DNA of 64,000 nt, from the NCBI GenBank assembly GCA_014706385.1, contig JACGZH010000001.1, positions 1,426,001-1,490,000 on the forward strand, given 5' to 3'. Positions within the stretch are counted from its first letter, which is position 1. Every line of letters starts with the position of its first letter. The position numbers and the translations under genes were made by a program. The notes beneath the pieces were generated by a model. It made no database searches, was not told where the DNA came from, and saw only the letters and a program-made list of their open reading frames with translations. This DNA is from Phaffia rhodozyma. Taxonomy: Eukaryota > Basidiomycota > Tremellomycetes > Cystofilobasidiales > Mrakiaceae. Shown piece after piece: positions 12,782 to 23,900 of the stretch.

Positions 12782-14296
12782 ATGGTTTCACGAGCAAAGA
12801 TTTCAAAGAAACGGACGAAGCGTCAAGTTCAGGATAGACTTCACCAGGCGCAGACCGAACACACACCGTCTACATCTTCTCATCCTCAATACCCAGTCTA
12901 CAACCCTTCAACCCATAGACACCGGTCGTCTTCTCCTCCTTCCTCCCCCGACAGATCAAATGAGTTGAACGAGCTATCCATTCAGGGATATGAGGCCGAG
13001 ATATTAAACAATCCAGCTCTAGCGCGTGATGTCGACGCCCGCCAGGTGGTCGACCCACAGGGTCGGTCTACTGGCAAGCTTCTGAAGGTTCTCATAGATG
13101 AAGCGGCTGCTTCGGACGAGGGAATATGGGCTGACAGGTACGGTCTTGCCTTCTTCTTGCTCTTCGGTTTGGTTCAGTTATTTCTCTCTCTCGATGATAT
13201 AGATGATGGCGTTCCTGTATCACTAGAAGGGTTGTTTCTGGAAATGAAGATGTGCAACAATCTAATATGAAGGGATACAAGAACCCTACTGACCTTCACC
13301 CGTCTTCAGTCAAAAGAATGGGCTTTGACGTACTCCTTCTTCTACCTCATTGCACAGATGTCGACTTTTGACTGACATTGGTTCTCGCTCTTGACCAATT
13401 CATTCGATCCTTGTCATCCACAACCCTTCTTCCATTATAGGTTTTCTTATCTCCATATCCTTCCCGCCTTTCACTCCTCATCCTCCCAACCACGACCACC
13501 CTCCTCCCCCTCAGCATCATCTTCAACAGCCGGTTGGTCAGACCTGCCGTCCGATGCAGAAGATACTTTCTTCTTCTCTGGTTCAGAAGGTGAAAACTAT
13601 GAACATGATAAGAAGAGACGAAAGCTCGACGCACTCAGGGGTGGTCGGTTGGCTGCTCTGGAAGATGAACGGAAGAAGGATGGACTTCTTGAGGGTCAAA
13701 TAGAAGATGTTTGGGGTCTGAGCGATGAAGAGGTAAGAAGCTCCTCTATCTCTCATTTGAGCCTTCGGTCCCTCATCCTATCGTCTTTGTCGATGTCTGT
13801 CCATCCTCCTTCATCATACAAAAAGCCTCCAGAATCGATAGCAATCCTGATGGAACACACATCAAAGTCGCTTCAGGCATCTCCGAATCCTAATGTGCTC
13901 GAACTTCGGATTCTTACCAACCACGGCTCAGATCCTCGTTTCGCTTTCTTCAGAGGACGTTGGCGTAAACGATGGGAGGCATTCAAAGCGGCAGCCAAAA
14001 AGCCCCCTCCTCCTGTTGTGTCTGTTGATGGTGTCAGCAAAGGAGGACTAGGGTTGTTGGGTGGGTATGGAAGTGATGAAGACGATGATAGCGACGCGTC
14101 ATCATCAGGATCTGAGAGGAAGGGACCTGGAAAGATGAGGGAAAATGACGAAATTCGGTCCTTAGATGAGAGCAGTAAGGAGGACAAGGTCCGAATAGGA
14201 GAAGAGGATAAAGATTCGGCAGCAGAAGAAGAAGCTAAGAGGAGGAGGAGGGAGAGGGCGAAAGCATGGGCGGCCAGTCGGAAAGTGACAAGCTGA
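12782..14296 (+). CDS. Uncharacterised charged protein with SURP-like stretch
   Basis: I do not recognise this gene with certainty. Three exons join in frame: 12782-13137, 13441-13732 and 13826-14296. The start MVSRAKISKKRTKRQ is strongly basic and looks like a nuclear signal. A Ser/Pro-rich part and a segment with SGSEGENYEHDKKRRK follow. The third exon begins IAILMEHTSKSL and contains RILTNHGSDPRFAFFRGRW, which recalls the helical SURP module (I-x4-A/T ... D-P-R-F-x-F-x) of splicing factors. The C-terminus alternates acidic and basic blocks. Nuclear or nucleolar localisation is inferred from composition. The second intron is 93 nt, a multiple of three and free of stops, so retention would keep the frame. 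It converges on the P450 gene with only 126 bp between stop codons. Confidence 0.55.
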
Positions 14297-14422
14297 GATG
14301 AAGTAATGAAATCTAACACACAGAGCCAGGGACGCTCATGGGTTTCGAGTGATATAAGCGCAAAGACAATGATGACTCGATAACATAGCATAAGATAGCG
14401 GCAGGCAACACAGTCCGCTTCC

Positions 14423-17400
14423 TCAGTCCTTGACCGATCGCACTTGGAGCTTCATATGGAACCCTTCCTCCTTCTTGCCCTTCACCCTCGGTCTTTGTAC
14501 CATGTTTGCCCGATGCTCATAGTCGATCGCCGGGACGACGCTCTCGAACGTCAACTGGCGGAGGATGACAAACAGAAACGCCTTGATCTCAGCAAGAGCA
14601 AACCGGTAGCCGCTTCGAGGACAGAAGAAACAGAGCGCGCGTCAGCTCGTACAGCCCATACGGCCTACGGCCCATGTAGCCCACCTCATCTGACCGACTG
14701 GACTCACATGCATCCCCGAGGACCTCCCAGGACTAGTAGGACCCGGTCGACCGGCAGCGATGTCAGCGCTCATCAGCGACAGTCAAAAGACGCCACGACA
14801 GACAGAGCAGGCTCTGTACTCACACGTCGCTTGGTGACCATAGGGCACATCAAGGTCCATCACCGATCGTGGCATCGGCTCTAGCCATCGTTCCGGTCTA
14901 GAGCGTTTCCCACGACGAGCCAAGAGATTAGCAACAGGTCAACGCCTCGACACTGAGACACGGCGATCCAAGCCAGGCTAGGAAAGACCAGACCAGACCA
15001 GACCAGACCAGACCAGACCAGACCAGACCAGACCAGACCAGACCAGACCAGACCAGACCAGACCAGACCAGACCAGACCAGGCTGAGTCGCAACAGAGAA
15101 AGCCCCGACTGACCTGAAGATGTCAGCATCATCCTTGCCGTACATATGAGCGGCACGGTTGATACGCATGATCGCTGTGTCCGACGCACGACAAATCCAC
15201 ACATATCTCATCAGCCAGACGGACAGCGTGTACATCCAGCGGACGGCTGCTCTACTCACGGACAAACATCGTCGTCCCCTTTGGCACATATATCTCTGTC
15301 ATCAGCTTGCCATCCCGGCCCTTGATGGGCTCGCTCAGAGAGATGATCTAGGCCAAGTGAGCACAGACCGTGGAAAGACCGAACCGATCAGTTGCATTCG
15401 TCAGTCTGTCAGAGAAACCGGGGACACAGCAGACACAGCAGACACAGCAGACACAGCAGACACACGTACATCGTCTTTGGCGGCCACTCGCATCGTGCCC
15501 GGAGCGGGCGGGGTGAAACGAAGACTCTCTTTCACAAACTAGACAGACCGAACGACGAAGACGAACGACGATGAGCGCAGAAGAACACAGACAGATGAGC
15601 TCAGCTCGTCACACATGCCACCAGGCGCACTCGGTAGATCACTTACCGCATTCAGGTATGGCAGAGCGTTCAGCTCGTCTCTGCACACGAGAAAGACCAT
15701 CGGCCGGGCGGATGAGCGAGCATAGGAGTAAGGTAGTAAACGAGTGAGTTAGTGAATGACTGAGGTAGTAGACGACTAAGGAAGGGAGTGAGGGAGGGAG
15801 TGGGTGGGTGAGGGAGGGAGTGGGTGGGTGAGTGAGCGTCTTGATCAGTCGGTCCAGACCGACGGCTAGCTCCGACCAGCATCCCGCTACGTCCTCACAT
15901 CACGATCAGATAGACACAGAGACCATACAGACTAGGCTCGCTCGTCTCCACCTTGAGCAGTTCATCCCTCAGCTTGTTTTGTATCTCTGGCCGAGTCGAC
16001 AACGAGTGGAGCATCCAGGTCAGAGCAGTCGAAGATGTCCTAAGATGCAAGAGAAGTAAAGAGATCCACCAGCGAGTGTACCGGTATGGGCGTGTAGGTG
16101 TGAGCGTATGTACTTGACCATGAGAACGAGATATCACAAGACACCAGCATAGGACGTACTCAAACCCAGCTAGGAGGAGCGTAGAGATCTGCGCGAGCAC
16201 TTCCTCATCACCCAGTCGGTTCTGCTCAGCCAGATCGGTAGCCATGTTCGCCCGTACTACAGGTGCCAGCGACAGAAAGGAAAGCCGAGCAGAAAGAAGA
16301 CACAAGGAAGACACAAGGAAGACACAAGGAAGACACAGAGAAGAGACAGAGAAGAGGTCAGCTCGCTCGGAAGGAGGCACATAACACCTCACGAACATCA
16401 CACAAACACCCCATGCGGACAGACCTAGAGAGCTCAAGATGTCCTTCCCCTGGACGTCTGCTTTCCCAAGGCCCTTCCCGCCATCGACACCAACCGAGAG
16501 ATCGAGAACGGCTTTCTTCTTCCGAGCGAGGATGTCCTGTGTCGACCGTCAGACAGACGTCCAGAGATAGACATGTGTGTATGAACAGCACACATAAACA
16601 GCACACATGAGATCGATAGAACACACCAAGACTCAGACAGAGACAGCAAAGAGACAGACCCTTCCATAACGGTTCACAGTCATCATCGCTCGTTCTCGGA
16701 TGGCCTGACGCTCGGTTCTCTACATCAAAGCCAGTCACATGGAACACCGGTCAGCATCGTGCACATACAGTGGACGGACACCCATCACGACAGATCCAGC
16801 CCCGGGAGAGCTTGGCTCAGCCAGACTCAGCCAGACTCAGCCAGACTCAGCCAGACTCAGCCAGACTCAGCCAGACTCAGCCAGACTCAGCCAGACTCAG
16901 CTAAACACAGTCAGACAGAGCCCGGCAGAGATGCCTCTGAGATGGGACAAAACGTACGATGTAGTTTAGCACAGGAAACAGATCCTGAAGGACGCCTAGT
17001 GTCGACTGTCCAGACAGGCCGTCAAACATCGTCTTGTAAGCGATAGAAAGCTCGTTCGACTCTTTCTCGATCGAGTCAAAGTCGTAGTCGAACCCTAGAC
17101 AGACGGTGCATCATGGGATCGGCAGCACATCGTGAGACAGCCATCGTCGGGGTCAGTGTCCTGTCCGGCGTCGTCTCTAGCGGCAGAACATATGGAGCGG
17201 AACATCAAGCGTGCACTCACCGGCCAGACCGATGACATCCAGCATCGCGCGGCCCTACAGACAGGCCCATCCGTTCATCAGTCCGTTCATCAGTTCATCA
17301 GTCGAGACAGAGAAGCAACATCAGACAAAGATCGATACGTACGATCCAGAACATCACATCCACCCCTTCAGATACCAGCCTCGACGGCCCAGCCTTTTCT

Positions 17401-18498
17401 CCTTCCGCCTCGGATCCGTCCGTCGGCCCGTCCTTCTTCGCCGCCTCCTCCGTCATCTTCTCCGTCAGCTCCATCGCCTTGTCAAGAAAGATCGGAAAGA
17501 GCTCCCGGATCGCCTGGGCAGAGAACGCAGGAAGGATGATCCGGCGCTGCCGTCGATGGGTCTCGCCTGTGGGGACAAAGCACGCAAAGCAAGAGCGGAT
17601 AGCATCAGCTTCTCTCCTCCCCACCGAGCGCTCGACCAGGCAGAGCCGAGAGCGCTGCCAGTCTCACAAGAGAGCACGGACTGACCCTCAGAGCTCAGCA
17701 GTCCATCACCGACGATGGAGCCCAAGACCTTTCGGATGTGCCAAGGCTTCGGATAGTCGTACGCCTGGCTCATCAGACTATTCCGTTCACCACATCCAGC
17801 CATCGTCCGTCGTCAGACAGTGGACAGCAGGCAGTGGACAGTAAACAGTGGACAGCAGTCAGCAACCAGAAGTCGACAGTCAGCAACCAGCCACTAGCAG
17901 TCGGACCACCGCCTCAGCAGTCACAGAGAGAGCGCACTGGTTGAACACCTTCGGATCAGCAGAGTACAGCCTAGGCTGGCCGAGCATACCCCTGTACACA
18001 AACGTCGGTCCATAGACCGCCTCCAGATGGCTATGTGCGACGCCTACTTCTAGCCTGTTCACCACAACAGACATCACAACAGACACCACAACACGTCAGC
18101 ACAACACGTCAGCACACATCAATAGCTATCGCCGCCCGGTATCAGGCCATATGGTATGGGCAGCAAGTGATTGGCTGATCGCCAAGCTCACTTGATGATG
18201 TCCTTCGCGTTCCCATAGAGATAGCTCTCTAGCCTCGGACCTGTTTGCTCATGACAAGACGACAAGTCGGAGAGCATCCGACAAGAGACAAGGCAGGCAG
18301 GCAGTCAGTCTCGAGCGGTCACAGTCAGCGCTATCTCGGCCACAGACGACAGGTCGAACCTGGTAAGTTGTACAGAGGCGATCTTCGAGGAGCCAGATGG
18401 AACCAGTCGACGAACACGGCCAAGCCGATGAGACCCAAAGCGAGTCCAGCCGACCGTCCGGGATGATCGATAACGATCTGAAGCACGCTGAAAGACAT
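14423..18498 (-). CDS. CrtS-like cytochrome P450 (18 exons)
   Basis: This is an intact P450 read by joining 18 exons (17 introns) from the ATG at 18498. The N-terminus is a short membrane anchor ending in LAPRRSPLYNLPGP. Later landmarks are HLMSQAYDYPKPW, ETHRRQRRIILPAFSAQA, the I-helix AGFETSSTALTWM and the ExxR motif FVKESLRF. The PERF-like motif is RPERWLEP and the heme loop is FLGGPRGCIGYRFA with its cysteine. P450s use NADPH-cytochrome P450 reductase to insert oxygen into substrates at the ER membrane. From memory, these landmarks align along the whole length with Phaffia CrtS, the P450 that makes astaxanthin from beta-carotene. Many positions differ, so I read it as a paralogue with unknown substrate. 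Coding sequence and introns look more GC-rich than the neighbours, and six introns contain tandem repeats. Confidence 0.9.
14984..15080. repeat. (GACCA)n pentanucleotide array in P450 intron 15
   Basis: About 19 nearly perfect copies of a 5-bp unit lie between the exon ending DADIFR and the exon starting RPERW of the P450 gene. On the transcribed-sense strand it reads (TGGTC)n. It creates long open frames with no stop, which are artefacts of the repeat. Confidence 0.95.
15425..15466. repeat. 9-bp tandem repeat (GACACAGCA) in P450 intron 13
   Basis: Four to five copies of a 9-bp unit immediately follow (on the minus strand) the donor of the exon coding the ExxR segment. Confidence 0.85.
15785..15836. 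repeat. 20-bp tandem repeat, G-rich, in P450 intron 11
   Basis: Two copies of a unit made of GAGGGAGGGAGTGGGTGGGT, with flanking degenerate copies. It sits between the I-helix exon and the LDELNALPYLNA exon. The plus strand has several runs of three G, so a G-quadruplex is conceivable. Confidence 0.8.
16302..16340. repeat. 12-bp tandem repeat in P450 intron 9
   Basis: Three copies of GACACAAGGAA plus A, running into a related GACACAGAG tail, inside the intron before the VRANMATDLAEQ exon. Confidence 0.85.
16814..16900. repeat. 10-bp tandem repeat (CCAGACTCAG)n in P450 intron 7
   Basis: Eight perfect copies at 16821-16900 preceded by a partial copy. It lies inside the intron between exons 7 (ending VLNYI) and 8 (starting RTERQA). 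Confidence 0.95.
17812..17865. repeat. Degenerate CAGTGGACAG repeat in P450 intron 3
   Basis: Several imperfect copies of CAGTGGACAG/CAGCAGGCAG. The array lies between the exon ending DPKVFN and the exon starting HLMSQAYDY. Confidence 0.75.
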
Positions 18499-19173
18499 AT
18501 TGATATTTGTGTTAGATTTAGTTCACTTGCTATGGCGCGAAGTAGATTCGAAGGGATGAGAAGGCAAGAAGTTTGATCCTCAGATTGAGTAGCTTTATAT
18601 ATTTGAGGCTAGGTTCCCCCAATCGGTCATCTTCTGTGGATTCGGCCATGCCTCGGCATGCGGCTCGGCTTATTGCTTAGTCAGCCGCTTCAAGAAGTAT
18701 CCCAATTCTCCTAGTTGTTCACTATGAAATAACAATAAAGGAGAGAGGATTGGTAAGATATCATGTGATGCTCAAATATGAGTATCACGTACTAGAGGTC
18801 TTCAATGCGCCTGAATTTCTTGTAGCGAAGGTCATTATCCCTGTTGTTGGGAAGTCTATATCACCAACCATTGGGCCGTTCTCTTTCATCTCGGTATTGA
18901 GCTTGAACAGCTCAAACAAGGAGAGATCTTGCCTCAGCAAAAGACAGATCTCTAGCTGCTTCGGTAAGCCCAGAGACTGAACGTATGCAGCATTCTCTGG
19001 GGGAAGGCAATACACTCCGCCTTGTGGGCCAGCCACGTGTCTGTAATAACTTATGAACTCGAATTCTTTGAAGTTTTGTCATCGAGCGAGTCATCCACAT
19101 CATTTTTATCTACGCATTCTCAACTCTGCCATGAAGATTGACAGTTTTGAAGCCATGACCGTCATGGAAGCTT
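18499..19173. promoter_or_regulatory. P450 upstream region and TMA22 3' region, with an orphan ORF fragment
   Basis: The 5' region of the P450 gene lies at the left side. TMA22 ends at 19174. Between them lies the coding-like fragment listed separately. Nothing else is recognisable. Confidence 0.35.
18785..19163 (-). pseudogene. Orphan coding-like fragment, possible gene remnant
   Basis: On the minus strand an 84-residue open frame ends at 18785 and contains AGPQGGVYCLPPENAAYVQ and LPKQLEICLLLRQDLSLFEL. It looks protein-like rather than random. A possible upstream exon (FHDGHGFKTVNLHGRVENA) could join to it through a 72-nt intron from a GTAGAT donor to a TTACAG acceptor, giving NA-HVAGPQGG. 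No start codon is available upstream before the frame enters the 3' end of TMA22. I infer either a broken remnant or an exon group of an unannotated gene. I do not recognise the family. Confidence 0.25.
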
Positions 19174-20317
19174 TTAAATAACCACTTCAGCCTTTTTCTT
19201 TGGCTTCTCTTCGACTTTTGAAATCGACTTTTCAGGAAGACCATCTTTTCCAAAGATCGCGGCCTCTTTGCCAGAGGGAGATGTCAAAATATCAGACTGT
19301 GTGTTGTATGCGAGAAAGGTTGGTAATCGAAAGAGAAGGAGAGAAACAGGTGTTTTAGTAAAATGGTATGACAAAGACCATCAAGACATATAAATAAAAA
19401 GAACTGACAATCTCTTCCGTCACGTCACCCTGAACAGTAATGTCATCCTGTCCCTGCGGGTTCTTGGTCACACTTGATCCAGTAGCAAACTTTTGTGCAA
19501 ACAGCTTGGCGGCCTTCTTGAGGTCAATGCCTGTGACCCAATGAGGTGGTGTGAGAAAGAAGGAAGAGTGAAGAACAGAACTACGAGAAGTACTCTACTT
19601 ACCAAAGAACTCAAGACCCTGGACGGTGGTCACGTACTTCCGCTTATTTCTTTCAATTCGCTTGATAGTGACCTGGAGAAATGATCAAGACAAAGATGGA
19701 GAAAGTAAGAGGTTTGGGTGAGATAGCCAACAAAGAGAGGCAACATTATAACTAGTTGTATAAGAACCCACCTTAAGAGCCTGTTTGATCATTTACCAGA
19801 TGTAAGGGTTGCGTATTCAGCATGCTATACAGAGAACTTGGACTGAAGAGCGCGGACGGACCTTCTTATTCTCTTCTTCTTTCTCGGCCTTTTTTCTCGC
19901 CTTCTTCTCTTGCTTCTCCACGTCCTGCTCCAACTTCTTTTCACCCTCTACCGAAAGTGTACCCATTTTCTTCTGCAATGCATCTGAAGTTTTTTTGAGA
20001 AGTGTTTCAATAAGCCCAAATCACATGAGATCAAACTTGGATTTGTAGCTCAGGGGATCTGGAAGTGAGAAATTAAACGTACCAGCAGAGTAGTATCTTT
20101 CGAACAAATCAGAATGGTTGTCTTGAAGCCAGGTCTTACACTTGGAGGAACTAGGCGAAAATTCGCAGTACTCGATAGGCCAAGTGCAAACTTTTACGGA
20201 AATTTACATCAGTATGTTACATCACAAGAAAAGAGAATGAAAGAGCATACCTTGACAGTAGATGACCGACTTAGCCTCTGGTTTGGAAGGTCCGGGAATC
20301 GAATCTGAAGACTGCAT
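19174..20317 (-). CDS. TMA22: Density-regulated protein homologue Tma22 (DENR)
   Basis: DENR/Tma22 pairs with Tma20/MCT-1 to remove deacylated tRNA from post-termination 40S ribosomes and to help reinitiation. The start ATG at 20317 gives MQSSDSIPGPSKPEAKSVIY. The conserved cysteine motif follows (YCQVCTWPIEYCEFSP, then KCKTWLQ), which binds zinc in the family. After a Lys/Glu-rich linker, the SUI1/eIF1-like domain reads VTIKRIERNKRKYVTTVQG and FFGIDLKKAAKLFAQKF, then VTKNPQGQDDITVQGDV. The C-terminus is VEEKPKKKAEVVI. About six exons are seen, including a 9-nt microexon (19772-19780, coding A-L-K) just before the SUI1 domain. Its length is a multiple of three, so it could be skipped in frame. 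Length and domain order match the family. Confidence 0.9.
19772..19780 (-). other. 9-nt in-frame microexon of TMA22
   Basis: On the minus strand the acceptor CAAACAG is followed by GCTCTTAAG and the donor GTGGGT. The flanking exons end with a codon boundary (N-K-K) and start with one (V-T-I-K). The 9 nt therefore add A-L-K without changing frame. Confidence 0.55.
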
Positions 20318-20920
20318 ACTCAAGAATAAAGATGGTGATGATGAGAGAATCTTTGTTGTCAGAAAGAAATAAGGAAGGGACGCTTGGAGATTGATGAGCG
20401 CATTGAATATTTTGATGATTTCCTTAATTTTTTCATATTCATTACCGCCAACTGACCACGAACTATCATCCTTTCATCTTCACGAGCGTTCCATTTATCA
20501 ACCCTATGAACCTTCTTTCAGATTGTGTGACTTGTCAATCCGTTTCGATATCTTAGTCTTGAGATGCTCGAAGACAAAAGTTGACCCCACTTGATGAACG
20601 GTCAAGTGAACAAGGCTGCTTCGGCTGATCAAAGGTCAATTCAGGGGCTGACAGAGCATCTCTCGTTCCTGAGTGACGGTCGACCGTGTGCCTGATTGAT
20701 TGACTGACTGACAGGAAAAAGAGCCATCTCTCCATTGTCTCTTCGTTGTCTCTTCTTCCCTTTCTTCTTTCGTTTCTTCATCTGGTCTCTTTTCGTCTCT
20801 TGGTCGCCATCTACTTTTCTATCTGAGCCTTTTATCTTGTGCACCCATTCTTTCCTCATTCCTTCTCTTTTGAAAAGTGATCTGTTTGATCTAAACCGTC
20901 CTCTTTTTCCTCTACCCAAG
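20318..20920. promoter_or_regulatory. Divergent promoter region, TMA22 and Rua1-like gene
   Basis: The flanking genes diverge. The right half (20730-20915) is a long pyrimidine-rich tract on the plus strand, typical of fungal promoters just upstream of the start. No coding sequence is supported. Confidence 0.45.
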
Positions 20921-23900
20921 ATGTATCTGTTTGACACATCAGCTCCTTATCAAACTCCAAATCCTAGTTCTCCCGGCGAAGTTTTGCATTCTCCAGCCCC
21001 TATAACGCGATATCCTTCAGACCCGTTTCGATACCTCAATCTCTCCCCATTTCCACAGGGCTCATCCCCTCGAAGTGAGCGAGTCGGCGTGTCCGGTTTC
21101 GATCGAACTCGAGGCAATGGACGAGACACAGGCGGAAGAATAGCGCCACTCAGCCCGTCGAGTCGGGAGCAGAATTCTGAACCAGGATCTGCTTGGGCTG
21201 ATGTTGGGTTTTCTCAAGGTGAGGGCCATTGGAAGCAGCATCTGGATTGGGATACGACCGAGTGCGTCGCAACAAACATGGTCTTCCCTGTATCTTTTCA
21301 AGTACGTTTGAATTCTCATGGTATTACCGCGCATAGATCCCTGTGCCTGGATGGCCTAAAAGAAGAAACTTTGGATTTTCACCTGTCATCTAGGACAAAG
21401 TCACATCCTTGGAAAAAAATCGTTCTCCACACGAATTATATGAATCACCTGCCATGGAAAAAACCAAACATTCATTCACTATTCCTTTGCCATCAATCTC
21501 TCGCAGACAGTCAAATCCCATCCTTTCAAGCCCTTCTCTGTATCGTCAAGGTCCCTCTTCTCCAATAAATAGTCCTCCTCCGAGACAAAAGCGAATCATT
21601 CTAAAGCTTTCCAACCCAAAGAAGGAGGCTGAACTTCAAACGACTACACCTAATATCATCCGAAAGTATCCATTGGGACACATTAATTCACGTTACAGTA
21701 ACCATGAGCATGCGCCGATTTTGGAAGTTGATGAAGATCCTGACGTTGTCTTAAGCGCTGCCACCAGAACCCTATCTAATCTAGATATCACTCGAGGAAA
21801 ACGACATGCTCTTTTGGCTATGGGAGACCGATGGAGAGCTTCTCAAACACCTCCTTGCAAACAAAAGCACCTGCCTTCCCCTCAAACGTCGCAGCCTTCA
21901 TCGAACGACTCTAGTGAACAGCAACACCTACCGGTATTCGCACTCAAACGGCCTCAAACCCCTGTCAGCACACATTGTCTGGGAAAGAGAAAGCGATCCG
22001 AGCCCAGTCCATCTGGAACTCGAAACCTCCGAAGCAGAGAGTCAGACTTAGCTTCGCCATGTGACTCAGTTTCGTCCATGTCATCCCCACAAGAGAGCAA
22101 TTTTCTGCCACCCCTCTCTTCCAGCGTCCCATGTTCATCTCCAGGAATCAGTGCACAGAAACACTGGATCTTGTCCACATCGAACGTTACAAGGAGATCG
22201 TTGAGACCTATCAGACGTGCCGACGACGTCTTTTCTTCTTCTGAATATCGGCCACTTCGAACCTCTCGCTTTTCCCCATACAGGCTTCCACATCTCCGAA
22301 GCCGAGCTGCCGAAAAACACGTCCCTGTAATGAGACTCACCTCGCATGTCCGTAGTTCTTCGGCCCGTTTGGGGCCAGATCCGTCCGATTCTACACCTGA
22401 GAATCAAACCTCAGGATTTTTACATACAGCCCGCCAGTTGTCTGACGTAGACACTACTCCCACTAAAGTTTCGACTCCAAGAACTGAGCTCCGAGCTTCA
22501 TCTTCACCAATATCTTCTAGACTTTCATCTTTGTCCCCTTCTCCCGAGCCAGAAAACGAGGCCTATACATCATCCCCACCATCGTCACCATATAATCCAT
22601 CGTTAGACTCTTTGTCAGTTCAACGTACCTCTAAATCAAGAACTTTCAGAACATTCCCTCCCGGATTGGAAATCAGGGATGAGTTCAAAGCAATGTATCG
22701 ACAATGTGAGTCCTTTCTCCCTTCCCGCTGCTCGTCGATCTGAAGGCTAAGAACAACAGCTGAGCTACATCTGCTTTTGTAACCTCAGTCACTGTTCCTT
22801 CCGCTCTTCCCGCTGAAACGTGTAAGAATCTCGGTCTTCCTGTCCCAACACCTAGCGCGCCTATGTCTCGGTCAGCTACCTTCAATTTCCTTCCACGTGG
22901 GATGTTGGATCTTTATACACCTCGATGGGTTCAGGGTCTTGGAAGGTACGTTTGTATAATTTTGAAGGAAAAACATATTCTTATTTGACTGTATGTTTTG
23001 TCCACAAAAACCAGCAAGAAATTCGGTGTTTGTCCGATTTGCGTGGAGGATGGAGAGGATCTAGTCGCTCTCAAAACCAAGGTCAGGTTGAAAAGAAGCT
23101 GATTGATAAGAGTCAAAAATTGCCCTGAACATCAGCCTCCTTTTGTGTTTCGCATACCATCAGGTGTCAGCATACAAGTAAGCATGCGCTAATCTTGTGT
23201 TCTGTTTCCACATTGCAGCTGACGATGTGAAATTATTCCATTACTTCAAAAAGCTATCATCTCCTCTTTGCTCACGGAATATCGCCGGTAACCGGACTTC
23301 CGTTCTCTCCTCCAATCAAGTGCGTGGGCAATTCTGTCTTCTTGTTTCACGCTGAAACAGGCTAATATTCCACTTCGTGTGCCGCTCTGTGAATGTATCT
23401 GCTTAGATTCCGGACATCTCAACGACATCTCAAAAGACCCGATGAGAAGTCGAATATCACCGAAGGGCTATGCCGTCAGCTATTTTCTTTGCCAACATTG
23501 TGTTTCAGAACAAAATGAAGCTGATATCAGCATATTTTGTGTAAAATTTATGTCTGTAAACCTTTAACTCGTTTTAGACAAATGCAAAGGATGGATACCC
23601 GTAGAAGGTGTCAAGGTGAGATCACTGTCCATTTTTGTTGTAGCTGTTCAAGCATCTGATATTTATTGTGGTATAACAGGATGTGACTGTTCAAGTTCCC
23701 GAGATCTTTTGGTGGTACGTTTAACTAAACAAAAAAGAAAACGATCAGAATCATACCCAACAAAAAGCTGATTCTGTCGCCATTTGCTATCATTTCGATT
23801 TCGTTACTTAATAGGCGTCATGCGAAGGTCTGCCATCGATCCTCCCGAGTAGAAGGCGATCTTGATATCTGGTCACCCTCAGAATTGCTCGATAAACTTT

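Noticed and set aside
14881..15289. Long minus-strand open frames reading repeated LVWSG.
   Set aside because: They are products of the (GACCA)n repeat inside a P450 intron, not a protein.
15425..16900. Short regularly repeated units that might suggest a CRISPR array.
   Set aside because: The units are directly adjacent without spacers, differ between arrays and lie in introns of a eukaryotic gene.
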